Shown piece by piece: positions 35,099 to 43,006 of a stretch of DNA of 58,600 bases. How positions within the stretch are numbered: the stretch's first letter is position 1; each line of letters opens with the position of its first letter. Origin of the DNA: an uncultured Blautia sp. (GTDB taxonomy: Bacteria; Bacillota; Clostridia; Lachnospirales; Lachnospiraceae); assembly GCA_944384185.1 (NCBI GenBank), contig CALWSM010000002.1, positions 1 to 58,600 on the forward strand, written 5' to 3'. A program made the position numbers and the translations under genes. The notes beneath the pieces were generated by a model, which saw only the letters and a list, made by a program, of their open reading frames with translations, made no database searches and had not been told where the DNA came from.

Positions 35099-35125
35099 TA
35101 TATATGAGGACAAACTTTTTTTATG
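35099..35125 (-). promoter_or_regulatory. Possible sigma-E promoter of spoIIIA
   Basis: On the minus strand CATATATA (35106-35099) resembles the sigma-E -10 (CATACANT). A CATA lies at 35125-35122, about 15 bases upstream, slightly short of the usual spacing. The site overlaps the 3' end of the phosphopantetheinyl transferase gene. SpoIIIA operons are sigma-E dependent in Bacillus. Confidence 0.4.
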
Positions 35126-35732
35126 ATAGGTTTCTGTAATAACGGATTTCTAACTGAAATGTTTCTTCCGCAGCCACGCAGCCCACCAGATCCTTTTCCA
35201 GCCGGAAGAACTGATGGCAGGCAGGCGGTTTCAGGATTTTCATATCCTGGCGAAGGCCTTCCCCGGACAGCTTGATACAGCTTTCCTTATAGGTCCAGAG
35301 CTTGATAAACTCTGCGGTGCTATCCTCTGCCTCCAGGATCTGCCGCTGCTCTCTGGCATTCATGGTCCTTTCCACCATTCTTCTTGATCTTATGGGCCGC
35401 CTTTCCTGGATATCCACCCCGCAGGGCATGGCGGCCAGGGCGCAGACGGCCCAGCCTCCGGAATGGCTGATATTAAAGTGGACTTCCGGGTACGCTGTCA
35501 GGAAAGGCTTGCCGTAGGGGCCTTTTTTCAGCAGGCTTTCCAGATTTTCCAGTCGGCCCCTGCATTCTGAAAAATCTGCGGGATCCAGACTTCCAATCGT
35601 ATAGCCCTGATCCCAAAGCCCCTGAAGGAGGAGCAGCCGGCCGCAGAGACTCTCCCGGTTTTTCTCCTCCTTCCAGTCTTTGGTCAGATTTTCCATTCTT
35701 CCTGCATAGAGATAAATGATCCCCGGCTTCAC
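35121..35732 (-). CDS. 4'-phosphopantetheinyl transferase, Sfp type
   Basis: Transfers phosphopantetheine from CoA to a serine of carrier proteins. The 203-residue protein has HFNISHSGGWAVCA near 84-97, the metal motif GVDIQ near 108, and FIKLWTYKESCIKLSGEGL near 145-163, where W-x-x-K-E is the family signature. The start is GTG and overlaps the helicase stop by 4 bp. It lies just upstream of spoIIIA and away from the acpP operon in the same window. Whether it modifies AcpP or a secondary-metabolite carrier cannot be told. Confidence 0.88.
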   Translation of the reverse strand: MKPGIIYLYAGRMENLTKDWKEEKNRESLCGRLLLLQGLWDQGYTIGSLDPADFSECRGRLENLESLLKKGPYGKPFLTAYPEVHFNISHSGGWAVCALAAMPCGVDIQERRPIRSRRMVERTMNAREQRQILEAEDSTAEFIKLWTYKESCIKLSGEGLRQDMKILKPPACHQFFRLEKDLVGCVAAEETFQLEIRYYRNLS

Positions 35733-37591
35733 GGTCTCTCTCTCCTTTCCACAAGGCCGGATTCCAGAAGAAATCTGGAAGGCTCCAGCTTCTTTTCGTG
35801 ACGCTCTCCTACGTACAAAAGGGAGAGCTCCTTTCTGGCTCTGGTCATTCCCACATAGAGCAGGCGGCGCTCCTCTTCCACATCGCTCTCTCCCGCCGCT
35901 TTCCGGTAGGGAATGATCCCTTCATTAATGTCCATAATAAAAACCCGGTCAAATTCCAGGCCCTTGGCGCTGTGAAGAGTGGAAATCACCACTCCCTCTC
36001 TTTCCGTATTCTGCTGTCTGGCCTGTTCCTTCAGCTTTTCCGTATACCGGGCAATATGAGAAAACCAGTCTTCAAAAGTCTGATATCCCTTCGCACTTTC
36101 CGCCAGCTCCTCCATTACCTCATAAAGCTCTTCGGTGCGCAGCTTCCGGTAGGAGGCATAGTCCTTGAGAAACTCTTCATATCCCACTCCATACCGGATA
36201 TAATTGATAGCGCCGTAGGGCGTCATATCCTTTAAAGTCTTCAGGTCTTCCTCCATACGGTCGATCCGGTCACACATCCATTCTTTTTCTTCATAGAACC
36301 ACCGCAGCTCCTCAAAGGAAACGGTTTCTGAGTCCAGGGCTTCTCTGGATATATAACGGTTCGGCCGGTTCATCACCTGGAGAAATTCCTTCCGGCTCCG
36401 GTCTCCCATAGCCAGCTTCATATAGGAGATCATATTTCTGGCGATCCAGTGTTCAAAAAGATTAGGGAGGCTGTCCCGGATCTGGAAAGGGATCTGATAC
36501 TCCATAAGGACTTCCACCAGAAACCTGGCCCCGGAATTGGTCCGGTAAAGAACTGCCATTTCCTCGTAGGGGCATCCTTCCTTTCTGGCCTTCTGGATAC
36601 AGTCTTTCACATAAAGCTCTTCTTCCCTGCCTTTTTCAAACAGCTTAACCACCGGCGCCGGTCCCGGAGGATTCTCTGTATAGATCTTCTTCCGGAATCT
36701 CCTCTTATTCCCGGCGATAACCTTCCCCGCCGCCTCCAGGATCTGAGGGGTAGAGCGGTAATTACAGGAAAGAAGCTCCGTCTGCACCTTTGGAAAATCC
36801 TTTGGGAAATTCATCATGATCTCCGGCCTGGCTCCCCGGAAGGCGTAGATCGACTGGTCGTCGTCTCCCACAATGAAAAGATTATCCTGAGGCGCCGCCA
36901 GCATTTTCACGATATCGTACTGGATCTTATTGATATCCTGGAATTCGTCCACCAGGATATACTGAAATTTTTCCTGCCAGCCCCGGCGGATATCTTCTCT
37001 CTGATCCAGCAGATCATAGCAGTAAAGGAGCATGTCGTCAAAGTCCAGGAGCCTGCCGTGGCGGCATTGATTTACATAGGAAATATAAATACTCCGGAAA
37101 ACCTCGTCGGGACAGTTTGCAGAATAATAATGTTCCAGCGGGATTCTGGTATTCTTCACCTGACTGATCTCCTGGGAAAGCCCCTGGAAAAATTCCTTCT
37201 CATCTTCAATTTCCAGCCGCTTTCCATAAGCGATCTCTTTGAGCATTTCATACTTCCGCTCCTCGCTGAGGATATTTTTCCCGCTGAGGCGGTAGGCGTG
37301 GCGGAGAATACCGTAAAAAACTCCGTGAAAGGTGCCAAAAGTCACCCGGCGGTAATCCGCCTTCAGGCCGGCCTCTTCACAGAGTCTTTCAAATCTTGCT
37401 TTCATTTCCCTGGCAGCGGCCTTGGTAAAGGTCACCACCAGGATATTCCCCGGATTTACATGATAGACTTCCAGGAGGTTTTTCACTCTCCTGGTCATTG
37501 TGGCGGTCTTCCCGGATCCGGGACCGGCCAGGAGCATCATAGGCCCTTTAAAATGCAGGACCGCCTTTTCCTGGGCGCTGTTCATCTTCAT
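35729..37591 (-). CDS. UvrD/PcrA-family ATP-dependent DNA helicase
   Basis: A superfamily 1A helicase of 620 residues. Motifs are in order: Walker A LAGPGSGKTATM near 21-32, VDEFQDIN (motif II) near 215, VGDDDQSIYAFRGARPE (motif III) near 240, STLHSAKGLEFDRVFI (motif V) near 540, and RRLLYVGMTRARKEL (motif VI) near 580. It is about 100 residues shorter than PcrA/UvrD and ends soon after motif VI, so it lacks the C-terminal extension that binds RNA polymerase. It is therefore probably a second helicase and not the housekeeping PcrA. gltX lies 21 bp upstream. Confidence 0.92.
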   Translation of the reverse strand: MKMNSAQEKAVLHFKGPMMLLAGPGSGKTATMTRRVKNLLEVYHVNPGNILVVTFTKAAAREMKARFERLCEEAGLKADYRRVTFGTFHGVFYGILRHAYRLSGKNILSEERKYEMLKEIAYGKRLEIEDEKEFFQGLSQEISQVKNTRIPLEHYYSANCPDEVFRSIYISYVNQCRHGRLLDFDDMLLYCYDLLDQREDIRRGWQEKFQYILVDEFQDINKIQYDIVKMLAAPQDNLFIVGDDDQSIYAFRGARPEIMMNFPKDFPKVQTELLSCNYRSTPQILEAAGKVIAGNKRRFRKKIYTENPPGPAPVVKLFEKGREEELYVKDCIQKARKEGCPYEEMAVLYRTNSGARFLVEVLMEYQIPFQIRDSLPNLFEHWIARNMISYMKLAMGDRSRKEFLQVMNRPNRYISREALDSETVSFEELRWFYEEKEWMCDRIDRMEEDLKTLKDMTPYGAINYIRYGVGYEEFLKDYASYRKLRTEELYEVMEELAESAKGYQTFEDWFSHIARYTEKLKEQARQQNTEREGVVISTLHSAKGLEFDRVFIMDINEGIIPYRKAAGESDVEEERRLLYVGMTRARKELSLLYVGERHEKKLEPSRFLLESGLVERRERP

Positions 37592-37612
37592 AGTCTGCGT
37601 ATCTTTGCCTCC

Positions 37613-39067
37613 TTACGCCTGGCGGAGCTTTTCCACAGCGGCCTGAAGACGGTTAAGGCTCTCCTCTTTTCCCAGAACCTCCAGGATCTCCGTTGCTCCC
37701 GCAGGGGTCATCTGTTTGCCGGAAAGAGCAGTGCGGATGGGCCACAGGATCTGGCCGTTCTTGTATCCGTTCTCCTTGGCGAAACCGCAGAGCAGCTCAT
37801 AGAGAGCGTCGTTGCTGTAATCCTCCTGGTTTTCCAGCACGGGAAGGATCTTCTCCAGCACCTCCAAAGAAAGCTCCGGATTGGTCTTCATTTTCTTATG
37901 GGTATACATGGATACGTCATATTCCGGCACCTGCTGGAAGAAGTCAATAAGCTCCGGGATATCCGGGAATACCTCGATCCTGGTCTTTGCCATAGCGGCG
38001 ATCTTTTTCAGGTCGATATCCCTGGTAATGGTCTTCTGGATATAAGGAAGCGCCATCTCATAGAACCTGTCAAAATCCATGGCTTTCATATATTCCCCAT
38101 TCATCCAGCGGAGCTTCTGCACGTCAAACACTGCCGGGGATTTGCTCATATGATGATAATCAAAAACCTTCACCAGTTCTTCCAGAGAGAAGATCTCCCG
38201 ATTATCCTCCGGACACCAGCCCAGGAGAGCCACATAGTTTACAATGGCTTCTGTCAGGAAGCCCTGCTCTACCAGATCTTCATAGGAAGAATGGCCGGAA
38301 CGTTTGCTCAGTTTTTTGTGTTCCTCATTAGTGATCAGAGGACAGTGTACATAGGTAGGCACTTCCCAGCCGAAAGCCTCGTAAATACGGTTGTATTTCG
38401 GTGAGGAAGACAGATATTCATTTCCCCTTACTACATGGGTGATCCCCATAAGGTGGTCGTCTACTACATTGGCAAAATTATAGGTGGGATAACCGTCGGA
38501 CTTGATCAGGATCAGGTCATCCAGCTCGTTGTTCGGCACAGTAATATCTCCGTAAATGTCGTCGTGGAACGTAGTAGTCCCCTCTGTGGGCATATTGAAA
38601 CGGATCACATGGGGTTCTCCTGCGGCCAGCTTTGCCTCTACCTCCTCTTTGCTCAGATGAAGGCAGTGCTTGTCGTACATGGCCACTTCCTTGCCCTCGA
38701 TCTCCGTCTTTAAGGATTCCAGCCGTTCTTTGGTACAGAAGCAGTAATAAGCGTCTCCCTGTTCGATCAGCTGCTTGGCATATTTCAGATAAATCCCCTG
38801 GGCGTTCCGCTCGCTCTGAACATAGGGACCATATCCGCCGTCCTTGTCCGGGCCTTCGTCATGCTTCAGACCGGTTTCCTCCAGAGTATGATAAATAATG
38901 TCCAGCGCTCCTTCCACGAAACGTACCTGGTCTGTATCCTCGATACGAAGGATGAAATCTCCTCCCTCATGCTTTGCAATAAGATACGCATACAGTGCAG
39001 TCCTTAAATTTCCCACATGCATTCTCCCTGTAGGGCTGGGGGCAAACCTTGTTCTTACTTTACTCAT
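37613..39067 (-). CDS. gltX: Glutamyl-tRNA synthetase
   Basis: Class I synthetase charging tRNA Glu (and possibly tRNA Gln, for later amidation). The 484-residue protein has the HIGH-type motif [15 protein letters not shown] near 9-23 and [10 protein letters not shown] near 250. A Cys pair in YYCFC near 107 and a further Cys in KHCLHL suggest a zinc site. The leader contains two hairpins but no recognisable T-box. It is the first gene of a gltX-helicase-PPTase group. Confidence 0.96.
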   Translation of the reverse strand: MSKVRTRFAPSPTGRMHVGNLRTALYAYLIAKHEGGDFILRIEDTDQVRFVEGALDIIYHTLEETGLKHDEGPDKDGGYGPYVQSERNAQGIYLKYAKQLIEQGDAYYCFCTKERLESLKTEIEGKEVAMYDKHCLHLSKEEVEAKLAAGEPHVIRFNMPTEGTTTFHDDIYGDITVPNNELDDLILIKSDGYPTYNFANVVDDHLMGITHVVRGNEYLSSSPKYNRIYEAFGWEVPTYVHCPLITNEEHKKLSKRSGHSSYEDLVEQGFLTEAIVNYVALLGWCPEDNREIFSLEELVKVFDYHHMSKSPAVFDVQKLRWMNGEYMKAMDFDRFYEMALPYIQKTITRDIDLKKIAAMAKTRIEVFPDIPELIDFFQQVPEYDVSMYTHKKMKTNPELSLEVLEKILPVLENQEDYSNDALYELLCGFAKENGYKNGQILWPIRTALSGKQMTPAGATEILEVLGKEESLNRLQAAVEKLRQA

Positions 39068-39095
39068 TTCTTCTCTCCTTATCTATGGAATACTG

Positions 39096-39160
39096 CAAGG
39101 CACTCATGCCTTGTTAATGAACATGGAAAGGGGGTATGCGGTCCGCAACCATATACCCCA
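39096..39160 (-). promoter_or_regulatory. Structured 5' leader of gltX
   Basis: On the minus strand the leader has a stem GGGGTAT/ATACCCC (39160-39132) enclosing GCG-GAC-CGC. A second hairpin, CAAGGCA-TGAG-TGCCTTG, lies at 39113-39096. The start codon is 29 bp further on. The T-box consensus (AGGGTGGNACCGCG) is absent and there is no U-tract, so the function is unknown. Confidence 0.5.
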
Positions 39161-39168
39161 CTGCCCAA

Positions 39169-39197
39169 ATTATACATAACCTGTTTTTCTTTTGCAA
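39169..39197 (-). promoter_or_regulatory. Promoter of gltX
   Basis: TTGCAA (39197-39192) and perfect TATAAT (39174-39169), 17 bases apart on the minus strand. Confidence 0.65.
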
Positions 39198-39228
39198 GGT
39201 CAAAAAGCGAAAATCCTTTCTGTCTTTT

Positions 39229-39987
39229 TTATCTTACCGGAGCAAACAATACTTTTCCTGTTCCACGGTAAACATTCACCAGACCTTCCCCGGACACGGC
39301 GGAACCCATCAGAGATCTTCCTGACCTCTCCACCGTAAAGTCCAGACTGCCGCTCCAGGCCACCGCCATATTGCCGTCGATCTTGATCACATCGTCCTTA
39401 AGCGTTACTTCCACCAGCTCTTCCTTGGGACAGGGAGCTTCCAGGCAGAGAGCGCCGCTTCCTATGATCCCCAGATTGAACATACCTTCGTTTCCCGCCA
39501 CAGCAGAAGAGATATTTGATCTCATCACCGCTTTATGTTTCAGATTGGCGTCGCAGGCCAGGAACATTCCATCGTCCAGGACCACTGAGCCGTTCCAGTC
39601 GTCTACATCCAGAAGGATAATGTGCTTATAGGTAGGCTCCAGCACCATAACCCCGTCTCCTGTATACTCCGGCTTAATAGCGGACTCCCCAGTCACCTTT
39701 CCCCGGACTGCTTTTCCCAGCAGGTCACCCACTCCTTTGATTCCTGTGGTAGCCTTTACGTTTCCCACCATCCACTGCATGGCTCCGGACTGGACCGTCA
39801 CATTGGCCTGGCTGAGATCACACATGACCTGGCGCTTCCGCACATTCATGGCATTGCAGAAATAAGCCGCCATGGCGTTGGTGGGAGCTACGCTGAGATC
39901 CCGTGCGTATTCGATCACGGTAAAAGGCCCCATAGTCTCCAGTACATGGATATCATCGTTGTTGGTAAAATTACTGATATGAAACAT
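39229..39987 (-). CDS. AIM24-family protein
   Basis: A 252-residue protein of the AIM24 (TIGR00266-like) family, a beta-rich fold of unknown biochemical role. It contains repeated beta-strand modules with Gly-rich turns (VQSGAMQWMVGNVKATTG near 65-82, GTGKVLFAP at the C-terminus), as in family members. GGAGGAATC precedes the ATG. It follows the AAA/PD-(D/E)XK gene by 39 bp on the same strand but has no obvious functional link to it. Confidence 0.82.
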   Translation of the reverse strand: MFHISNFTNNDDIHVLETMGPFTVIEYARDLSVAPTNAMAAYFCNAMNVRKRQVMCDLSQANVTVQSGAMQWMVGNVKATTGIKGVGDLLGKAVRGKVTGESAIKPEYTGDGVMVLEPTYKHIILLDVDDWNGSVVLDDGMFLACDANLKHKAVMRSNISSAVAGNEGMFNLGIIGSGALCLEAPCPKEELVEVTLKDDVIKIDGNMAVAWSGSLDFTVERSGRSLMGSAVSGEGLVNVYRGTGKVLFAPVR

Positions 39988-40026
39988 TGCTGATTCCTCC
40001 TGTTCAATAAATTATATCCTTGCAGA

Positions 40027-41724
40027 TTAATCTTTCTTTTCCCTGATCAGGCATTCTTTTTTAAAAAAGCAGATCCCATACTTTCGGATATCCTGATAGC
40101 CTTCCTTCTCCAGATCTACGGCATACTGCTTCCTCTCGATCTGGTCTAAAGCCTCCCTGCACTTGTTCTCCATTTCTTCATAGGTCCCGGCAATCTTCAG
40201 TTCCAGGATCATTGCTTTTCCATTCCGGATCCCGGGGGTTTTCATCACGATATCCGGTCTCCCCAGTCCCTGTTCCCGGTTGGAATAGACACGATACTTC
40301 TCTGAAGCATTGAGAAGTCCCGTCAAAAATCCGTGATAATAGCTTTCTGAATAATCATAAAAGCTGATGGTCTCTAAAAGCTGACGGGAGAGAAAGGCGC
40401 CCGCTGATTCACAGTCTCCCTTTTCCAGATCCCGGATAAAGGGTTCCATATCTGTCTGGCTGGCCGTCTGCTGAAACCATGTCAGAACGCTGCTGCGGTA
40501 GATATAACGGATCTCCTCATTTGGGATAGCAAGCCAGCAATAGATCGTTCCCTCTTCATAAACTTCTTTTATCTTTTTCAAATAACCTGTAAAGAAAAGA
40601 AAATTCCAAAGGTTATCTTTACTCTCTTCAATATCTCCGTAGGTAATATCTTCGTGAACCGGTTTACGGATCGCTTTTCCCTCCAGCAGTTCTTCAATCT
40701 CTTCTCTGGTAACCGGATCCGCTTCCCGGATCAGCTTGCGCACAATGCTGTTGGAAGATGTGTTGGACCAGTAGGGCTTTGGAAAGGCATCATATTTTCT
40801 TACCGCAGTTTTAACGTAGTTAATAATACTCCAGGGATTATAAATTTCCTCATCTCCGAAAGAATAGCCGTCATACCACTCTTTTATCTCCGGCATTTTT
40901 CCTTCCAGCCCATAGTAATCCGTCATTTCCCGGACTTCTTCTTCTGTAAAGCCGAAGCTGTGGGCAAAATCAGGACTTGTAATAGAGAAAATATCCAGAT
41001 TATTCAGTCCTGTAAAAATGCTTTCTCTGCTGATCCTGAGACAACCTGTGATCACCGCAAATTCCAGATAAGGATTGGTCTTCAGGGCAGATTCCAGCAG
41101 TGACCGTACAAATCCTGTCATCTCCTGATAAAATCCTTCAAAATATGCATTTTCCAAAGGAACATCATATTCATCTAAAAGAATAATGGCTTTTTTCCCA
41201 GACTCCTTCCACAGACAATAGGACAAAAATTCCAGGGATTTGGCATATTCAATTTTCTCCGCCTCCCGGTTCAACACTGCTTCAAAACGCTTTTTTTCTC
41301 CTTCCAAAAGGCCGGAAGATTTCAGCACATAAGCATGTCTCCGGTATTCTTTTGCGATCTCGTCAATGAGACTGTCCCTTGCCATCTGAAAATCCGGCTG
41401 CCTGGCCGACTTCATGGTCAGTGCGATCACCGGATATTTCTGCTGATGATTCCTGCAGATTTCCTGGCATCTGGCAATATCCAGATCCTGGAAAATATCG
41501 CTGTTATCTTTCTTTCGCCCTTCCTCATTACACTCCAGCTCAAAGAAGCGCCGGATCATACTGAGATTCAGGGTTTTCCCGAAGCGCCGGGGTCTGGTAA
41601 AAAGATTTACCTTTCCTCCTCTTTCCAGAAGCTCCCGGATCATCAGAGATTTGTCCACATAATACAGCTTTCTGTCTGCGATCTCCCGGATATCCTCATA
41701 GCCTACCGGCAGTATTTTTTTCAT
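40027..41724 (-). CDS. AAA-ATPase-like protein with C-terminal PD-(D/E)XK nuclease domain
   Basis: A 565-residue member of the family with an N-terminal AAA-ATPase-like domain and a C-terminal PD-(D/E)XK domain. FTRPRRFGKTLNL near 42-54 is the Walker A-like motif, IILLDEYDVPLENA near 180 is Walker B, and VITGCLRIS near 230 is sensor-like. The nuclease motif appears as GRPDIV followed by MILELKIA (about 490-515). Such genes are multicopy in Bacteroidetes and Lachnospiraceae and behave as accessory genes. The role is unknown; a defence or mobile-element-related role is a guess. It has its own promoter. Confidence 0.85.
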   Translation of the reverse strand: MKKILPVGYEDIREIADRKLYYVDKSLMIRELLERGGKVNLFTRPRRFGKTLNLSMIRRFFELECNEEGRKKDNSDIFQDLDIARCQEICRNHQQKYPVIALTMKSARQPDFQMARDSLIDEIAKEYRRHAYVLKSSGLLEGEKKRFEAVLNREAEKIEYAKSLEFLSYCLWKESGKKAIILLDEYDVPLENAYFEGFYQEMTGFVRSLLESALKTNPYLEFAVITGCLRISRESIFTGLNNLDIFSITSPDFAHSFGFTEEEVREMTDYYGLEGKMPEIKEWYDGYSFGDEEIYNPWSIINYVKTAVRKYDAFPKPYWSNTSSNSIVRKLIREADPVTREEIEELLEGKAIRKPVHEDITYGDIEESKDNLWNFLFFTGYLKKIKEVYEEGTIYCWLAIPNEEIRYIYRSSVLTWFQQTASQTDMEPFIRDLEKGDCESAGAFLSRQLLETISFYDYSESYYHGFLTGLLNASEKYRVYSNREQGLGRPDIVMKTPGIRNGKAMILELKIAGTYEEMENKCREALDQIERKQYAVDLEKEGYQDIRKYGICFFKKECLIREKKD

Positions 41725-41750
41725 GCAATCACCTACCTCGCTTTAAAGAT

Positions 41751-41779
41751 AGTATAACGGCTGAGAAAAAGGATTACAA
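41751..41779 (-). promoter_or_regulatory. Promoter of the AAA/PD-(D/E)XK gene
   Basis: TTGTAA (41779-41774) and TATACT (41756-41751), 17 bases apart on the minus strand, 27 bp before the ATG. Confidence 0.6.
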
Positions 41780-41784
41780 TAAAA

Positions 41785-41835
41785 ATACTCTAAATAATAT
41801 CTTCATTTTTCCAAACGAAATATTATTTAGAGTAT
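41785..41835 (-). terminator. Terminator of the fatty-acid operon
   Basis: A perfect 16-bp inverted repeat (ATACTCTAAATAATAT and its complement) with a 19-base loop. On the minus strand it is followed by UUUUUAUUG. It begins 8 bp after the fabK stop. Confidence 0.82.
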
Positions 41836-41843
41836 CTTTTTCT

Positions 41844-42911
41844 CTATCTCTCCTGATCTGCCTGTGCAAATTCTTCCATAATATCTTTCACCTTTTCGAT
41901 CTTCTCGCACCGATAGGCATTCTCTCCGCAGAAAAGCAGAGCCTCGTCAAGATTTCCTTCTGCTGCGTTCACCAGAGCCTGGGTGATACAGTAGGGGATC
42001 TTCCCGGGATCGCAGGTGGTAATACAATGGTAGCAGTGTCTGATCCTGCATTTCTCTTTCCGGGTCTTTTCAATAAAGGCATTGCGGATAGCACGGCCCG
42101 GCATGCCCACAGGGCTTTTCACAATGCAGATATCTTCTTTCTTTGCTTTGATATAAGCTTCTTTATAAGCAAGAGCCGCATCGCACTCTTCTGTGGTGAC
42201 AAACCGGGTAGCCACCTGGACCCCGTCTGCTCCCAGAGACAGGGCATGCTTCATATCCTCTCCGTCGAAAATGCCTCCTGCCACGATCACAGGAATGTCC
42301 CTTCCTGCTTTTTCTTCGTATTCTTTATTTTTGTTGATGATAGAGAGGATCACCTGGTCATAGGATTCCGGGGTAAAAGTATCCAGCCCTTCTGTGGAAA
42401 AGCCCAGATGGCCTCCGGCCCTGGGGCCTTCGATCACTACGAAATCCGGATACCTTTTATATTTTCTCTCCCACATTCTGCACAGGATTGTATAGGATTT
42501 CAGGGAAGAGACCACCGGAGCGATCTTTACTGCAGAGCCTTCTGTATATCCGGGCAGGTCCACAGGAAGACCGGCTCCGGAGATGATCACATCTGCTCCG
42601 GCTTCTACTGCCGTTTTTACATATTCTTCGTAGCGCTGGGTAGCCACCATGATATTAAAGCCTACGATACCGCCCCCGGCAATCTCTCTGGCAGCCGCCA
42701 GCTCTTTTTTCATGGCCCTGTAGTTGGCCTCAAAAGGGTGCTGGTAAAAATCCGGCTCCCTCCACCCGATCTGGGCGGTGGAGATAATACCGATCCCGCC
42801 GTTGGCCGCTACGCTGCCGGCCAGACGGGAAAGACTGATTCCCACTCCCATTCCTCCCTGTATCACAGGGATCCTCGCCTCTAAATCACCGATTTTTAAT
42901 CCTGTACCCAT
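41844..42911 (-). CDS. fabK: FabK-type enoyl-ACP reductase / nitronate monooxygenase family flavoprotein
   Basis: FMN TIM-barrel protein. In this operon it most likely carries out the last reduction of the elongation cycle, since no FabI is present in the window. The family includes both FabK and nitronate monooxygenases, so the call rests on context. The N-terminal motif PVIQGGMGVGISLSRLA, EGPRAGGHLG near 180, and AGGIFDGEDMKHALSLGADGVQ are flavin-site features. The C-terminus has a Cys-rich segment (CRIRHCYHCITTC) common in clostridial members. I start at the ATG at 42911 (MGTGLKIGDL), with GGAG 7 bases upstream; TTG 42929 and ATG 42923 are alternatives. Length 355. Confidence 0.85.
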   Translation of the reverse strand: MGTGLKIGDLEARIPVIQGGMGVGISLSRLAGSVAANGGIGIISTAQIGWREPDFYQHPFEANYRAMKKELAAAREIAGGGIVGFNIMVATQRYEEYVKTAVEAGADVIISGAGLPVDLPGYTEGSAVKIAPVVSSLKSYTILCRMWERKYKRYPDFVVIEGPRAGGHLGFSTEGLDTFTPESYDQVILSIINKNKEYEEKAGRDIPVIVAGGIFDGEDMKHALSLGADGVQVATRFVTTEECDAALAYKEAYIKAKKEDICIVKSPVGMPGRAIRNAFIEKTRKEKCRIRHCYHCITTCDPGKIPYCITQALVNAAEGNLDEALLFCGENAYRCEKIEKVKDIMEEFAQADQER

Positions 42912-42930
42912 TTTATTCTCCATTTCCAAA

Positions 42931-42994
42931 AAGAGCTGCCGTATCCGCTTTATGCGGAGAAGTTTTCTCCGATAACAAAAATACGGCAGCTCCT
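42931..42994 (-). terminator. Branched terminator-like element between accDA and fabK
   Basis: Outer stem GAGCTGCCGTAT (42933-42944) pairs perfectly with 42981-42992. Inside are two alternative hairpins, CCGC/GCGG and GGAGAA/TTCTCC, that share two bases. On the minus strand the outer stem is followed by UUUUU, and the fabK ribosome-binding site follows within about 15 bases. It looks like an intergenic attenuator that lowers fabK expression, or an RNA-processing site. Confidence 0.65.
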
Positions 42995-43006
42995 TTCTAT
43001 TACTCT

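Noticed and set aside
36449..38404. A 651-codon plus-strand open frame opposite the helicase and gltX
   Set aside because: It spans the junction of two well-supported minus-strand genes and shows no recognisable motif.
39096..39160. T-box riboswitch before gltX
   Set aside because: The conserved AGGGTGGNACCGCG motif and a terminator/antiterminator pair are missing and the leader is only about 95 nt.
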